Shown: positions 7,127 to 13,997 of the stretch, in pieces
Layout of the letters: every line of letters starts with the position of its first letter
Position numbering within the stretch: position 1 is the stretch's first letter
From: an uncultured Eubacteriales bacterium
GTDB taxonomy: Bacteria > Bacillota > Clostridia > Oscillospirales > Acutalibacteraceae
NCBI GenBank assembly: GCA_900317795.1
Contig: ONIF01000036.1
Span: 1-17,173 of the forward strand
DNA: 17,173 nt
Direction of reading: 5' to 3'
The notes under the pieces: model-generated
What the model was told of the DNA's origin: nothing
Seen by the model: the letters and a program-made list of their open reading frames with translations, nothing else
The model's database searches: none
Program-made: the position numbers and the translations under genes

Positions 7127-10100
7127 ATGGATATCAGAAACGTAAAGAGCAGTGAAGATCTTGTAAGATATTTCATACAAAATCTGAATTGGAATATTGA
7201 CGAGGATGATTTTGACGAAATTGATGATATTTCCTATGATTTTGATGCAGATGATCTCGGACTTAAAAGAGAGGAATTTTCAAAAATAAATTCCTTGAAA
7301 CAGCTGCAGCAGATCAGTGACAATCAAAAATGGGGCATTTTCTGTGTGGAATTTGAAAGCAAACGTTTTGAAGTTTCTGCACTCAGAAAAATTCTGTCCC
7401 GATTTATACCGAAAAAGAGAAATTCTGCCGATCATGCCGTATGGGATCAGAATGATCTTCTTTTCCTTTGCTTCTGGGGGAAGGATAATAACAGGACTAT
7501 CGGTATAGCACATTTTGATGACAAGGGGCAGGGTCTTCCGCAGATCAGGATGATCTCCTGTGAACCTGCCATTGAGGAACGATTCAATATTGCAAACTTT
7601 GAGTCCAGGCTTTCCCGCTTGAGGTGGGTAGATGATGAAAACGACACCGAAAAATGGTATGAACAGTGGTCGTCAGCATTTGTCAGCGGTTATAGGGAAG
7701 TTATTCGTTCTTCGCACGAACTGACCAAAAAGATGGCTAACAAAGCCCGTGAAATACGTGACCAGATTCTTAGAATATATGCTGTTGAAAACGAGCGTGG
7801 ATATGTGCATAAACTGTTCAAGGACTTTAAGAACTCTTTGATACATGACCTGAGCGAAAAACAATTCGCCGATATGTACGCCCAGACAGTTGTTTACGGC
7901 CTTTTTTCGGCAAAGTGTATGGATACTACTCATGACGATTTCGATGCAAGAAAGGCCGTTAATTGCCTTCCTAACACCAATCCGTTTCTGAGACGGTTAA
8001 TGAGGGATTGTCTGGGAGAGGGAAACCGCAAAATGCTGACCTTTGACGAGCTGGAGGTGTCGGATATTGTTGATCTTCTCCGTCACACCGATACAGAACT
8101 GATTGTCAACGATTTCAACCGTATGACAGGCGGCGGAAGAGAAGATCCTGTTATTCATTTTTACGAGGAATTTCTGAATGAATATGACGGTGAACAGAAA
8201 AAGAGAAGAGGCGTATATTACACCCCACAGCCGGTAGTCAATTTCATTGTACGGGCAGTAGATGACATTCTGAAAAATGAATTCGGACTTGCTGACGGTC
8301 TTGCATCTGAAGAAACAAAAGAAATCATGGTTGAGGTTGAGGGCAAGAAACGCCGTGAAAGACAGACCGTTCCGGCGGTACAGATACTTGACCCGGCAAC
8401 GGGTACAGGAACCTTTCTCCGTCAGACTATACTGCGGATTTACGATAATTTCTGTGAAAAGCACAAGGGAGAGAGTGCAGAACAGATAAAAGCCGCATGG
8501 AATGAATATGTGCCGAAGCATCTTTTGCCGCGTCTGAACGGCTTTGAACTGATGATGGCACCCTATGCCGTAGCGCACATGAAGCTTGCAATGGTTTTGA
8601 AAGACACCGGCTATGATTTTGGCAGTAATGAGCGATTGAATGTATTTTTGACAAACTCGCTTGAAGAGCCGGGCAACAGCGATATTCAGTTATCGTTGTA
8701 TACGGACGATCCACTTGCCAATGAATCAGTAGAAGCCAATCAGGCAAAGAAAAACAACGGCATCAATGTCATTATCGGTAATCCGCCGTATTCGGGAGAA
8801 AGTGCCAACAAAGGCGAATGGATAATGAGCCTTATGGAAGATTATAAAAAAGAGCCGGGCGGCAGAATTAAGCTACAGGAACGCAATCCGAAGTGGCTGA
8901 ACGATGATTATGTAAAGTTTATCCGTTATGCACAGTATTTAATTGAACAAAGTGGATATGGAATAGTTGCATTGATTAATCCGCACGGTTTTATTGACAA
9001 TCCAACTTTTAGAGGAATGCGTTGGAAATTGCTTACCGTATTTGATAAAATATATATTTTAGATTTACATGGAAATAGCAATAGAAAAGAAACTGCACCT
9101 GATGGTAGAAAAGACGAAAACGTATTTGACATTCAGCAGGGTGTAAGTATCTGTATATTTATAAAGAAAACAAACCATACTAATGAATTGGCGAAAATCT
9201 TTCATTCTGATTTGTATGGTACAAGAATATATAAATATGATAAACTAAATCAATATATTCTATCTGACATATCATTTGAAATAGTTGAATCGGATAAAGA
9301 GTTGTTCCTTTTCCGCAATTACAGAAGTAACAACAAACAGCAGTACAATAGTTTTATGAGTGTGACCGATTTGTTTGATATAAATGGTGTTGGAATTACT
9401 ACTGCTCACGATGATTTTGTCATTTCTACTGATAAAAGCGAGCTTATCGAGCGATTTGAATCATTTAGAAATATGCCGCAAAGAACAGACTTATATAAAA
9501 TGTTCAACGTAAAAGAAAAACAAGGTTGGGATATTAGAGCAGGATGGTGCAATCTTCAAAATGATACTCCTACAGAAAGCTATATAAAAAGCATCTCATA
9601 CCGTCCATTCGACACAAGATACATTTTCTATGAAGACAAACTTGTATGGCGTACGGTTAGAAAAGTAATGATGAATTTTGTCATGGGTGAAAATATCGGT
9701 CTTGTAACGGCTCGAAGCAATAAATCTGATACTTGTGATCATTTTTTTATTACGGCTAATATGATGGAAACTAAATGTGGTGAACGCACTACGCAATCTG
9801 CCGTTTTTCCTCTGTATAAGTATGATTCCGAATATGGTAAGAGAATGGTCAATATCAAAGAAACCGTGGCAATCAAACTGCTTAAATCAATAGGCATCAG
9901 ATATACAGATGACATGGCTTTGCAGCTTTTCGACTATATCTATGCTGTTCTCTATTCTCCAAAATATAGAGAAAAATACAAAGAGTTCTTGAAAATAGAC
10001 TTTCCCCGTGTGCCGTACCCGACAGATAAGGAAACCTTCTGGAAACTTGTTGAAATAGGTTCAAAACTGAGAGAATGTCACCTGATGCACACGGAGTTTG

Positions 10101-10384
10101 ATACCGAACCGTACAGCTTTATCGGTGAGGGTACAAATGAGGTTGTAAAGCCTGAATACAAGAACGGCAGAGTGTATATCAGCAAAACACAGTATTTCGA
10201 TAATGTTCCGCAGGCACAGTGGGAACAGTACATAGGCGGCTATCAGCCACTCCAAAAATGGCTAAAAGACCGCAAGAAGATGACACTATCCCCGGAGGAT
10301 ATCGAACACTACAAGAAAATTATCGCCGCACTTAAACTGACTGAGGAGCTTATGGCACAAATTGATGAAATAGTGGAATTCTGA
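7127..10384 (+). CDS. Type ISP/Eco57I-like adenine-N6 DNA methyltransferase with specificity domain
   Basis: A 1085-residue predicted modification and target-recognition protein. The N-terminus is very acidic (residues 24-50), followed by a domain unrelated to the methylase core. YYTPQPVVNFIVRAVD (about 364-379) is the N6-methylase entry motif. SAM-binding motif I is DPATGTGT (422-429) and catalytic motif IV is NPPY (552-555), the gamma/N6-adenine type. The C-terminal 400 or so residues (SYRPFDTRYIFYEDKLVWR, later FPRVPYPTDKETFWKLVEIGSKLRECHLM) resemble the specificity domain of type ISP enzymes. The nuclease and helicase of a true ISP enzyme are missing here but are supplied by the preceding gene. 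The ribosome site TAGGAG, overlapping the upstream stop codon, lies 7 bases before the ATG. It probably protects host DNA and guides the helicase-nuclease to its sites. The recognition sequence cannot be predicted. Confidence 0.9.
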   Translation: MDIRNVKSSEDLVRYFIQNLNWNIDEDDFDEIDDISYDFDADDLGLKREEFSKINSLKQLQQISDNQKWGIFCVEFESKRFEVSALRKILSRFIPKKRNSADHAVWDQNDLLFLCFWGKDNNRTIGIAHFDDKGQGLPQIRMISCEPAIEERFNIANFESRLSRLRWVDDENDTEKWYEQWSSAFVSGYREVIRSSHELTKKMANKAREIRDQILRIYAVENERGYVHKLFKDFKNSLIHDLSEKQFADMYAQTVVYGLFSAKCMDTTHDDFDARKAVNCLPNTNPFLRRLMRDCLGEGNRKMLTFDELEVSDIVDLLRHTDTELIVNDFNRMTGGGREDPVIHFYEEFLNEYDGEQKKRRGVYYTPQPVVNFIVRAVDDILKNEFGLADGLASEETKEIMVEVEGKKRRERQTVPAVQILDPATGTGTFLRQTILRIYDNFCEKHKGESAEQIKAAWNEYVPKHLLPRLNGFELMMAPYAVAHMKLAMVLKDTGYDFGSNERLNVFLTNSLEEPGNSDIQLSLYTDDPLANESVEANQAKKNNGINVIIGNPPYSGESANKGEWIMSLMEDYKKEPGGRIKLQERNPKWLNDDYVKFIRYAQYLIEQSGYGIVALINPHGFIDNPTFRGMRWKLLTVFDKIYILDLHGNSNRKETAPDGRKDENVFDIQQGVSICIFIKKTNHTNELAKIFHSDLYGTRIYKYDKLNQYILSDISFEIVESDKELFLFRNYRSNNKQQYNSFMSVTDLFDINGVGITTAHDDFVISTDKSELIERFESFRNMPQRTDLYKMFNVKEKQGWDIRAGWCNLQNDTPTESYIKSISYRPFDTRYIFYEDKLVWRTVRKVMMNFVMGENIGLVTARSNKSDTCDHFFITANMMETKCGERTTQSAVFPLYKYDSEYGKRMVNIKETVAIKLLKSIGIRYTDDMALQLFDYIYAVLYSPKYREKYKEFLKIDFPRVPYPTDKETFWKLVEIGSKLRECHLMHTEFDTEPYSFIGEGTNEVVKPEYKNGRVYISKTQYFDNVPQAQWEQYIGGYQPLQKWLKDRKKMTLSPEDIEHYKKIIAALKLTEELMAQIDEIVEF

Positions 10385-10445
10385 ACAGACAAAAGGCATC
10401 CGCAGAGGTGTTCTCCAATGCGGATGCCATAAAAGTATATGTCTG
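10385..10445. terminator. Bidirectional terminator between convergent methyltransferase and AIPR genes
   Basis: Perfect 10-bp stem GGCATCCGCA (10395-10404)/TGCGGATGCC (10419-10428), 14-base loop, flanked by AAAA on the left and ATAAAA on the right, inside an outer ACAGAC/GTCTGT pair (10385-10390 with 10440-10445). On the minus strand the stem is followed by TTTT, serving the AIPR gene. On the plus strand the U-tract is poor. Confidence 0.75.
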
Positions 10446-10455
10446 TGTATTTATA

Positions 10456-11642
10456 TTATCTCTTTCCGAGCTGCTTTCTCAGGCTCTGTGTTTCAACGAT
10501 ACGGTAACATGAAAGCCAAATTGGCTTGCATTTTCCAACAAACTGTGGGGTTTTGCTTTCTGCTTGGTCAAAAATATTTTGTGCAAGACTCACACCGGTT
10601 TCTTCCCATATATCAATGGGATCAAAATCCCATATAATGCTGTTATTTTCTTCGTCAAAATGAATCAGACTGCGGAAAGCTCCGAAAATCGGGAAAATAT
10701 ATCCGGCTGATATTTTATGAGTCATTGAGTTTTCATAGAAAAGTGTTTTTGCCTTATCATCTGCTTCGATACCTGTAACTTTGCCAAACTTTGGCTTGGA
10801 AACACCTATGTTTTTTTTGTAAGTATTATACATATCCGGCAGATCAGTTTCTATTCGATCATAAAGTTTAGTTAATTTAGGCAGATATTGTGTCAGTGAT
10901 TTGTAAAAAGGTGTGTCAAACGCATCTTTATAACGCTTGAATACCTGTGCTTTGCCTGAATAGCTCTGTATAGGTGCTGTGCTGTCGTCAGGATATTTTA
11001 TAATATCAAATGCAAACATAAGTTTGATCAACTCGGATACATTGATCGGCTTGTCCTCGTTGTCTTTATATGCAATCTTGTCAGCATAAGGCTGTCCCTT
11101 TATTGCATCCCTGATGTAATTGAAGTTTTTGTCAAGCTCAAACAGGGCAATGTCAGATACCTGTGCCGATGTATTTCTCGCATCGGAAAGACGGGTAATG
11201 TTCTGTACATTCGTAATGACTTCCACACGGACATATTTTGTCAGGTCATCAGGTATTTTTTTACGGTTTTCCATGATTGCTGTGTATGTATGACCGCCGT
11301 CAAGAATGCCGTATGAATATTTGTCGTTGTCGTTCTCCTGATCGCCGAGATCAATCGTAACCTCTGAATTGGTACTATCACCTTCTGCGCAGCAATAACA
11401 ATGCCTCTGTTGTTGATGTAAAAGTCTGTTTCGGGTTCTACTACCGCATTGATGATGCGTCTTGCAACGTTTGTTGTCATTTTCGGCTCACGGGGGTTAA
11501 CATCAAGCGGAAGTCCTTCCGGCAGCTCTCTCATATCAATCAGAAGATAATAGATGCATTCTGCGTCTTTCTCGCCTGTTTTCTGGTAGGGAGAAGAAAG
11601 TGTTCTGAGGGAATGGACTTTGAAGGTGTACGTTGTATTCAT
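10456..11642 (-). pseudogene. AIPR-family abortive phage-resistance protein, broken by a one-base frameshift
   Basis: Two frames together make one AIPR protein (PF10592-like, a family named for a lactococcal abortive-infection trait). The first frame starts at ATG 11642 (AAGGAGG 8 bases upstream) and encodes the family N-terminus LPLDVNPREPKMTTNVARRI, then FYINNRGIVIAA (about residues 74-85). The second frame resumes with EGDSTNSEVTIDLGD and the family signature YGILDGGHTYTA, then continues to the stop at 10456. The junction lies near 11385-11392, around GCTGCGCAGAAGG. The total of 1187 bases is one short of a whole number of codons; adding one base would give about 395 residues. No slippery heptamer is visible, so a real deletion or an assembly error is likelier than programmed frameshifting. 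It has its own consensus promoter. It is convergent with the helicase/methyltransferase operon, and AIPR genes recur next to restriction-like loci. Confidence 0.85.
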
Positions 11643-11677
11643 GAAGAATACCTCCTTAAAAAATATTTTTTTATTTT

Positions 11678-11700
11678 GCTCGAGGACTTTTGTCCTGAGC
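11678..11700. promoter_or_regulatory. Dyad at the AIPR transcript start (operator or 5' stem)
   Basis: GCTC-(G)-AGGAC, loop TTTT, GTCCT-GAGC: a nine-pair stem with one bulged G. It lies directly downstream of the AIPR -10 box, so it is either an operator that would block RNA polymerase, plausibly for the divergent XRE protein, or a stem at the very 5' end of the AIPR mRNA. Confidence 0.5.
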
Positions 11701-11708
11701 TTGTTTAT

Positions 11709-11737
11709 ATTATAACCATTAAAACATAAAATTTCAA
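11709..11737 (-). promoter_or_regulatory. Promoter of the AIPR gene
   Basis: Minus strand TTGAAA (11737-11732), 17-base spacer, TATAAT (11714-11709). This is a near-perfect sigma-A promoter, with transcription expected from about 11702. It overlaps the region that must hold the promoter of the divergent XRE gene. Confidence 0.75.
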
Positions 11738-11770
11738 TGAACCATGGTGCATTTTAAGAAAGGAGTTATT

Positions 11771-12106
11771 ATGCCAGAAAGAAAATTTAATGAAAATGAT
11801 AAGCGTGATAAGGCTATGAAAATAAAGATGAGAAAAATAGGTTATCTATTAAGAGAAAAAAGGCTGTCTGTTTCCTCTGAAATTCCAAAAGGAAAAAAGA
11901 ATAAAAAGCAATCGAGAGCAGAATTTATAGAAGAAATAGGTAAAAAGCTATTTGATAATGAAGAATGGATTTCCATCAGATATCTTTCTAACATAGAATC
12001 TGGGCATAATCTTCCGAGCATTGAGATGTTGATAAAACTTTCCGTTGCCTTTGAAACGGATCCAATTGAATTGTTTGAGAGCATATATAATATTTTGAAA
12101 CAGTGA
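11771..12106 (+). CDS. XRE-family helix-turn-helix regulator
   Basis: A 111-residue DNA-binding protein. The C-terminal half has the XRE pattern ISIRYLSNIESGHNLPSIEMLIKLSVAFETDPIELFE, i.e. the recognition helix and the helices after it. The first half of the domain (MRKIGYLLREKRLS) is separated from it by an unusually lysine-rich insertion (KGKKNKKQSRAEF). The start chosen is ATG 11771, with AAAGGAG 5 bases upstream; an in-frame ATG at 11744 lacks a ribosome site. It is divergent from the AIPR gene with a shared promoter region of 128 bases, and the dyad at 11678-11700 is the obvious candidate target. By context it may be the controller of the defence module, but it also sits just before the partition locus, so that link is inference. 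Confidence 0.82.
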   Translation: MPERKFNENDKRDKAMKIKMRKIGYLLREKRLSVSSEIPKGKKNKKQSRAEFIEEIGKKLFDNEEWISIRYLSNIESGHNLPSIEMLIKLSVAFETDPIELFESIYNILKQ

Positions 12107-12203
12107 TTGTGGTTCATTAAGTGTGCTTTTTCGGAAGATCGTCATCTATACTATTCTAAGTGATATAACGATATAAAAGATAGCATTATTAAGTATATAA
12201 TCG

Positions 12204-12347
12204 AATATCAAATATATCATACATATCAAACATATCATACATATCAAACATATCAAACATATCATACATATCAAACATATCATACATATCAAACATATCA
12301 TACATATCAAACATATCATACATATCAAACATACTTGACATATAAGA
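12204..12347. repeat. Sixteen-unit 9-bp iteron array (probable parS/centromere and operator)
   Basis: Fourteen uninterrupted 9-bp units from 12204 to 12329, consensus CATATCAWA. Units CATATCAAA and CATATCATA mostly alternate, with one doubled CATATCAAA-CATATCAAA at 12240-12257. Two degenerate units in the same phase, CATACTTGA and CATATAAGA, extend to 12347. The last two contain the -35 box of the par promoter. Tandem short repeats overlapping the promoter of a parA operon with a ribbon-helix-helix partner are typical of type Ib centromeres, as with the omega protein heptads. An origin-iteron role is possible but less likely, because repA has its own iterons. The 12107-12203 stretch before it shows nothing else. 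Confidence 0.85.
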
Positions 12348-12363
12348 ACAAAAACTCTATAAT
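12335..12363 (+). promoter_or_regulatory. Par operon promoter, perfect consensus
   Basis: TTGACA (12335-12340), 17-base spacer, TATAAT (12358-12363), an exact sigma-A consensus. Its -35 lies inside the last iteron units, so whatever coats the array should repress it. Transcription would start near 12370. Confidence 0.85.
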
Positions 12364-12380
12364 CGAATAAACGAGATGGA

Positions 12381-12611
12381 ATGGTGGCATTGATAATGAA
12401 AAATACTGGCGGCAGACCTCGCAAATGTCTTGTATTGAAAGCTGATGACATACCACAAAAAGCCTATTTCACGGTAAAGGAAGCGGCAGAACTAACAGGA
12501 ACACATATACACACCATACAGGCAAGGTTACGAGATGGAACGCTGAAAGGCAAAAAATTGGGGAAAGAATGGCGTATATATCGGGATTCGCTAATACAAG
12601 TAATGGAGTGA
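12381..12611 (+). CDS. Small excisionase/MerR-like helix-turn-helix protein
   Basis: A DNA-binding protein of 76 residues (71 if translation begins at ATG 12396). YFTVKEAAELTGTHIHTIQARLRDGTLKGKKLGKEWRIYRDSL is the HTH_17/excisionase-like winged-helix pattern, with the wing at KKLGKEWRI. The predicted transcript start near 12370 leaves only about 10 bases before ATG 12381, so ATG 12396, with GGTGG upstream, may be the real start. It is the first gene of the par operon; parA begins 7 bases after its stop. A regulatory or partition-accessory role is likely from position; excision is unlikely because no integrase is present. Confidence 0.75.
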   Translation: MVALIMKNTGGRPRKCLVLKADDIPQKAYFTVKEAAELTGTHIHTIQARLRDGTLKGKKLGKEWRIYRDSLIQVME

Positions 12612-12618
12612 TTCGGAA

Positions 12619-13368
12619 ATGGTTATAACAATAGCCTTTGGAAAGGGCGGCAGTACCAAAACAACAACTGCCTCTGCACTGATAGGATATGCAAAACAAA
12701 AGGGCAAATCAGTGCTTGCGATAGACTGCGATCCGCAAAGCAATCTGACATACAGTATGGGCGGCAATAGTAACGTACAAGGTCTTTACTCAGTTTTGGT
12801 TAACGGAGTATCAGCAGAGAAAGTTATACAGACTACATCACAGGGGGACTTGATAGCCGCAGGACTTGACCTTGCAGCCGCTGAAATGAACATAGCAGCA
12901 AGACCGGGCAGAGATTTCATACTCCGGAAAGCGATAGAGCCGCTGCGGAATAAGTATGATTATATCGTACTTGACACACAGCCAGACCTAAACAGCATTA
13001 TTATCAACGCTTTAACCGCTGCCGATGCCGTATTGATGCCGATACAGGCTAACAGTTTTTCGATCATGGGGCTGTATCAGATGCAGACAACTATTGAACA
13101 AGTACAGCAGTATTGCAATCCGTCACTCAAAATTGCCGGAATAGTGCTGACCAAATACAAACCACGTCAGACATTGGCAGTTGATATGAGAGAGAGCATA
13201 GCCGAACAAGCACAGGAAATTGGTACACGCTTGTTTGACACCTTCATTCGTGAAGGTGTAGCGGTAGAGCAGGCACAGGCGATGCAGCAATCACTGTTTG
13301 ACTATGCACCAAACAGCAATCCGGCGAAAGATTATATGTCATTATTTGAAGAAATGGGTATTCAGTAA
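12619..13368 (+). CDS. parA: ParA-type partition ATPase (type Ib)
   Basis: A 249-residue Walker-type ATPase that moves plasmid copies apart over the nucleoid. Deviant Walker A is KGGSTKTT (residues 9-16), Walker A' is DCDPQSN (36-42), and Walker B is YIVLDTQPDL (D119). It lacks the N-terminal HTH of type Ia ParA, matching the short type Ib form that works with a small ribbon-helix-helix partner. It starts at ATG 12619 with GGAG about 10 bases upstream, overlapping the end of the preceding gene. The partner gene follows after 24 bases. The 9-bp array upstream is the expected centromere. Confidence 0.93.
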   Translation: MVITIAFGKGGSTKTTTASALIGYAKQKGKSVLAIDCDPQSNLTYSMGGNSNVQGLYSVLVNGVSAEKVIQTTSQGDLIAAGLDLAAAEMNIAARPGRDFILRKAIEPLRNKYDYIVLDTQPDLNSIIINALTAADAVLMPIQANSFSIMGLYQMQTTIEQVQQYCNPSLKIAGIVLTKYKPRQTLAVDMRESIAEQAQEIGTRLFDTFIREGVAVEQAQAMQQSLFDYAPNSNPAKDYMSLFEEMGIQ

Positions 13369-13370
13369 AA

Positions 13371-13379
13371 CATATCAAA
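13371..13379 (+). promoter_or_regulatory. Isolated CATATCAAA unit at the ribosome site of the RHH gene
   Basis: An exact array unit in the 24-base gap between parA and the RHH gene. Its last bases form the start of that gene's AAAGGAG ribosome site. It could be a weak internal operator or a remnant of repeat spread. Confidence 0.5.
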
Positions 13380-13392
13380 GGAGAGAGACAAC

Positions 13393-13692
13393 ATGGGAAA
13401 GTTTACAGCACCAAAGAAAGATGTATATAGCACAAACATTCAGGCAAAGGCAGAGCAGGAAGAACAGGAAACAAAAACAGCAAGAAAGACTCATGCCAAA
13501 GATGGACAGTTTTACAGATTCAGCCTGAAACTGCCTATTGAGTGCAAAACGTACTTGCAAGAAACCGCCTGGAGAAAATCATTTGAGGAACACAGAAATG
13601 TCACTATTACGGACTATATCACACAGCTTGTAATAGCAGATATGGAACAACATCCGGAAATCATGGAAGGTTTAGACGAATTAAACACCTGA
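13393..13692 (+). CDS. Ribbon-helix-helix centromere-binding protein (ParB/omega-like)
   Basis: A 99-residue protein with a flexible, Lys/Glu/Gln-rich N-terminal tail (residues 1-38) and a C-terminal domain beginning FYRFSLKLPIECKTYLQETA (a beta strand then helix), then ITDYITQLVIADMEQHP. Order and length match ParG/omega-type ribbon-helix-helix partners of type Ib ParA, in which the tail stimulates the ATPase and the fold binds iterons. The ribosome site AAAGGAG lies about 9 bases before ATG 13393. It is the third gene of the operon. It should bind the CATATCAWA units, which also occur beside repA. The fold was assigned by pattern only. Confidence 0.72.
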   Translation: MGKFTAPKKDVYSTNIQAKAEQEEQETKTARKTHAKDGQFYRFSLKLPIECKTYLQETAWRKSFEEHRNVTITDYITQLVIADMEQHPEIMEGLDELNT

Positions 13693-13694
13693 AG

Positions 13695-13721
13695 CATATC
13701 AAATATACCGTATATATAAGA
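13695..13721 (+). promoter_or_regulatory. Three-unit 9-bp operator between the RHH gene and repA
   Basis: CATATCAAA-TATACCGTA-TATATAAGA, in exact 9-base phase and ending like the main array (YATATAAGA). It lies about 60 bases upstream of the rep promoter -35, so the RHH protein may also affect rep transcription. Confidence 0.5.
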
Positions 13722-13782
13722 CACATAACTTATATGTCAGCCTACTACTGGAAATATTTAGGAAAACTGAATCCAATACCAC

Positions 13783-13811
13783 TTGATTTTTGTATAGAAT
13801 GGTTGTAAAAT
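13783..13811 (+). promoter_or_regulatory. repA promoter
   Basis: TTGATT (13783-13788), 17-base spacer, TAAAAT (13806-13811). Transcription would begin near 13818, exactly where the first leader hairpin starts, leaving a leader of about 180 bases before the repA ATG. Confidence 0.7.
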
Positions 13812-13896
13812 AAAAATAGACGGACTGTGTTGGAGCACAGTCCGTCCGGCAACAACACAACGAGGTAGTGTCTCGATGTATCATTGATTTTATTAC
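13808..13896 (-). ncRNA. Predicted antisense copy-control RNA, about 89 nt
   Basis: Transcribed against the repA leader from the minus-strand promoter at 13903-13931. It ends in a textbook Rho-independent terminator: an 11-bp perfect stem GACGGACTGTG/CACAGTCCGTC (13819-13846), then TATTTTTATTTT on the minus strand. It is fully complementary to the 5' third of the rep mRNA, including the pre-emptor segment 13857-13865. The sense-strand loop UUGGAG contains UUGG, which fits the YUNR U-turn rule for antisense recognition loops. Precedents are plasmid families with antisense-driven rep attenuation (pT181, pIP501). Existence of the RNA is inferred from its promoter and terminator. Confidence 0.7.
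13857..13865 (+). promoter_or_regulatory. Pre-emptor (anti-terminator) segment in the repA leader
   Basis: ACAACGAGG is the exact complement of CCTCGTTGT (13956-13964), the left arm of the repA leader terminator. Pairing would stop the terminator from forming and free the repA ribosome site. The segment lies within the region covered by the antisense RNA. Confidence 0.65.
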
Positions 13897-13902
13897 AACC
13901 TT

Positions 13903-13931
13903 ATTGTAACACAGGTAGGAAAAAAAATCAA
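13903..13931 (-). promoter_or_regulatory. Promoter of the antisense RNA
   Basis: Minus strand TTGATT (13931-13926), 17-base spacer, TACAAT (13908-13903); predicted start near 13896. It faces the rep promoter. A TTACAA/TTGTAA dyad (13893-13909) overlaps its -10 box. Confidence 0.7.
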
Positions 13932-13954
13932 GTACATTTTTATAGTCATTTACA

Positions 13955-13997
13955 GCCTCGTTGTATCAGTATCAAATTACAACGGAGGCGTTTTTTT
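13955..13997 (+). terminator. repA leader attenuator/terminator overlapping the ribosome site
   Basis: Stem GCCTC-GTTGTA (13955-13965)/TACAAC-(G)-GAGGC (13978-13989), one bulged G, 12-base loop, then G followed by seven T residues (13991-13997) directly before the repA ATG. The right arm contains the GGAGG ribosome site (13984-13988), so the closed hairpin would stop both transcription and translation. Confidence 0.78.

Noticed and set aside
11385..11392. Programmed ribosomal frameshift in the AIPR gene
   Set aside because: No X-XXY-YYZ slippery heptamer and no obvious downstream pseudoknot at the frame change.
12204..12347. CRISPR array
   Set aside because: Units are 9 bp, contiguous and without spacers; no cas genes are present.
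12146..12451. Minus-strand frame encoding repeated CLICMI units, looking like a membrane repeat protein
   Set aside because: It is simply the reverse reading of the 9-bp iteron array; a 9-base repeat gives a periodic peptide in any open frame.
13884..13997. 38-residue N-terminal extension of RepA
   Set aside because: This interval is the attenuator leader; ATG 13998 has GGAGG and the RepA_N domain begins there.
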